In this document: positions 63,772-64,000 of the stretch, one piece after another
How the letters are laid out: the number at the start of each line of letters is the position of its first letter
Numbering within the stretch: position 1 is the stretch's first letter
Origin: Bradyrhizobium sp. AZCC 1610
GTDB lineage: Bacteria > Pseudomonadota > Alphaproteobacteria > Rhizobiales > Xanthobacteraceae
Reading direction: 5' to 3'
Assembly: GCF_036924515.1 (NCBI RefSeq)
Contig: NZ_JAZHRR010000001.1
Span: 5,489,001 to 5,553,000 of the forward strand
Length of the DNA stretch: 64,000 nucleotides
The notes under the pieces: model-generated
Told to the model about the DNA's origin: nothing
Seen by the model: the letters and a program-made list of their open reading frames with translations, nothing else
Databases searched by the model: none
Made by a program: the position numbers and the translations under genes

Positions 63772-64000
63772 ATGAACGTCCGGACCGCCATCAGAGCCGA
63801 CAAGAAAGAGCTTCTGCGCGCCGCGCGCGAAGAGGCCTATTCGACGCCGCTGAAGGACTTTCATCCCGGTGCGCCAAAGCTGTTCCAGAACGACACGCTG
63901 TGGCCATGGTTCGAGCGGCTGCGCAAGGAAGAGCCGGTGCATTATTGCACCAACTCGCCGATCGAACCCTATTGGTCGGTCACCAAGTACAACGACATCA
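63772..64000 (+). CDS. Second cytochrome P450, N-terminal part (partial)
   Basis: Begins at ATG 63772 and runs off the window edge after 76 codons. The visible part (FQNDTLWPWFERLRKEEPVHYC, IEPYWSVTKYNDI) is closely similar to the first P450 (FKTDTFWPYFDRLRREDPVHYC, FGPYWSVTKYNDI), so the two are tandem paralogues. The heme-binding end is outside the window. Confidence 0.85.
   Translation, partial: MNVRTAIRADKKELLRAAREEAYSTPLKDFHPGAPKLFQNDTLWPWFERLRKEEPVHYCTNSPIEPYWSVTKYNDI

Overview
This is a GC-rich (by eye well above 60%) chromosomal stretch from an alphaproteobacterium. The genes point to the Bradyrhizobium/Rhodopseudomonas group of Hyphomicrobiales: ctrA sits next to fliI-fliJ, chpT next to a cheA-W-Y-B-R operon, there are DUF3551, EipA (DUF1134) and DUF2927 proteins, and several families of short dispersed palindromes lie between genes. 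The genus is an inference from gene content. No plasmid, phage or conjugation genes were seen.

Layout. Positions 1-14,600 hold catabolic and transport genes: the end of a molybdopterin oxidoreductase, an omega-amino-acid transaminase plus D-amino acid dehydrogenase pair with a divergent XRE-cupin regulator, and a cluster (5.2-9.9 kb) of BKACE, TetR, tautomerase-like, enoyl-CoA hydratase, 2-keto-4-pentenoate hydratase and LysR genes. These are followed by a secreted cupin, an MFS carrier, a His-rich protein next to a cupredoxin, and an AI-2E-type permease. From 14.9 to 27.5 kb come a GNAT enzyme, an iron-uptake pair (TonB receptor and a frameshifted PepSY protein), a two-gene operon of a periplasmic binding protein and a Cache-type adenylate/guanylate cyclase, then small genes separated by palindromic repeats and a decayed HTH gene.

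Positions 27.9-45.9 kb hold motility and cell-cycle functions: flhA, an ECF sigma/anti-sigma pair, fliJ, fliI, the master regulator ctrA, a DUF350/Ser-rich/YjfC-type ATP-grasp trio, and the chemotaxis operon cheA-W-Y-B-R with chpT upstream. ChpT passes phosphate to CtrA in the established alphaproteobacterial phosphorelay, so two parts of that relay flank the motility genes they are expected to control. CtrA-box-like sites precede flhA and fliI, and GANTC methylation sites cluster before ctrA.

Positions 46-61 kb carry envelope and housekeeping genes: CysQ, a YHS protein, EipA, a frameshifted coiled-coil protein, tRNA-Val(CAC), a PEP-CTERM GDSL esterase, an M20 peptidase, a putative PD-(D/E)XK protein, a TPP enzyme, an L,D-transpeptidase, DUF2927, LysR, and an M48 protease/DUF898 pair. 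The window ends with isovaleryl-CoA dehydrogenase and two tandem cytochrome P450 genes, the second cut by the window edge.

Three otherwise complete genes (PepSY, coiled-coil, M48) are each broken by one extra base. Either the assembly has scattered +1 errors or these are recent pseudogenes.
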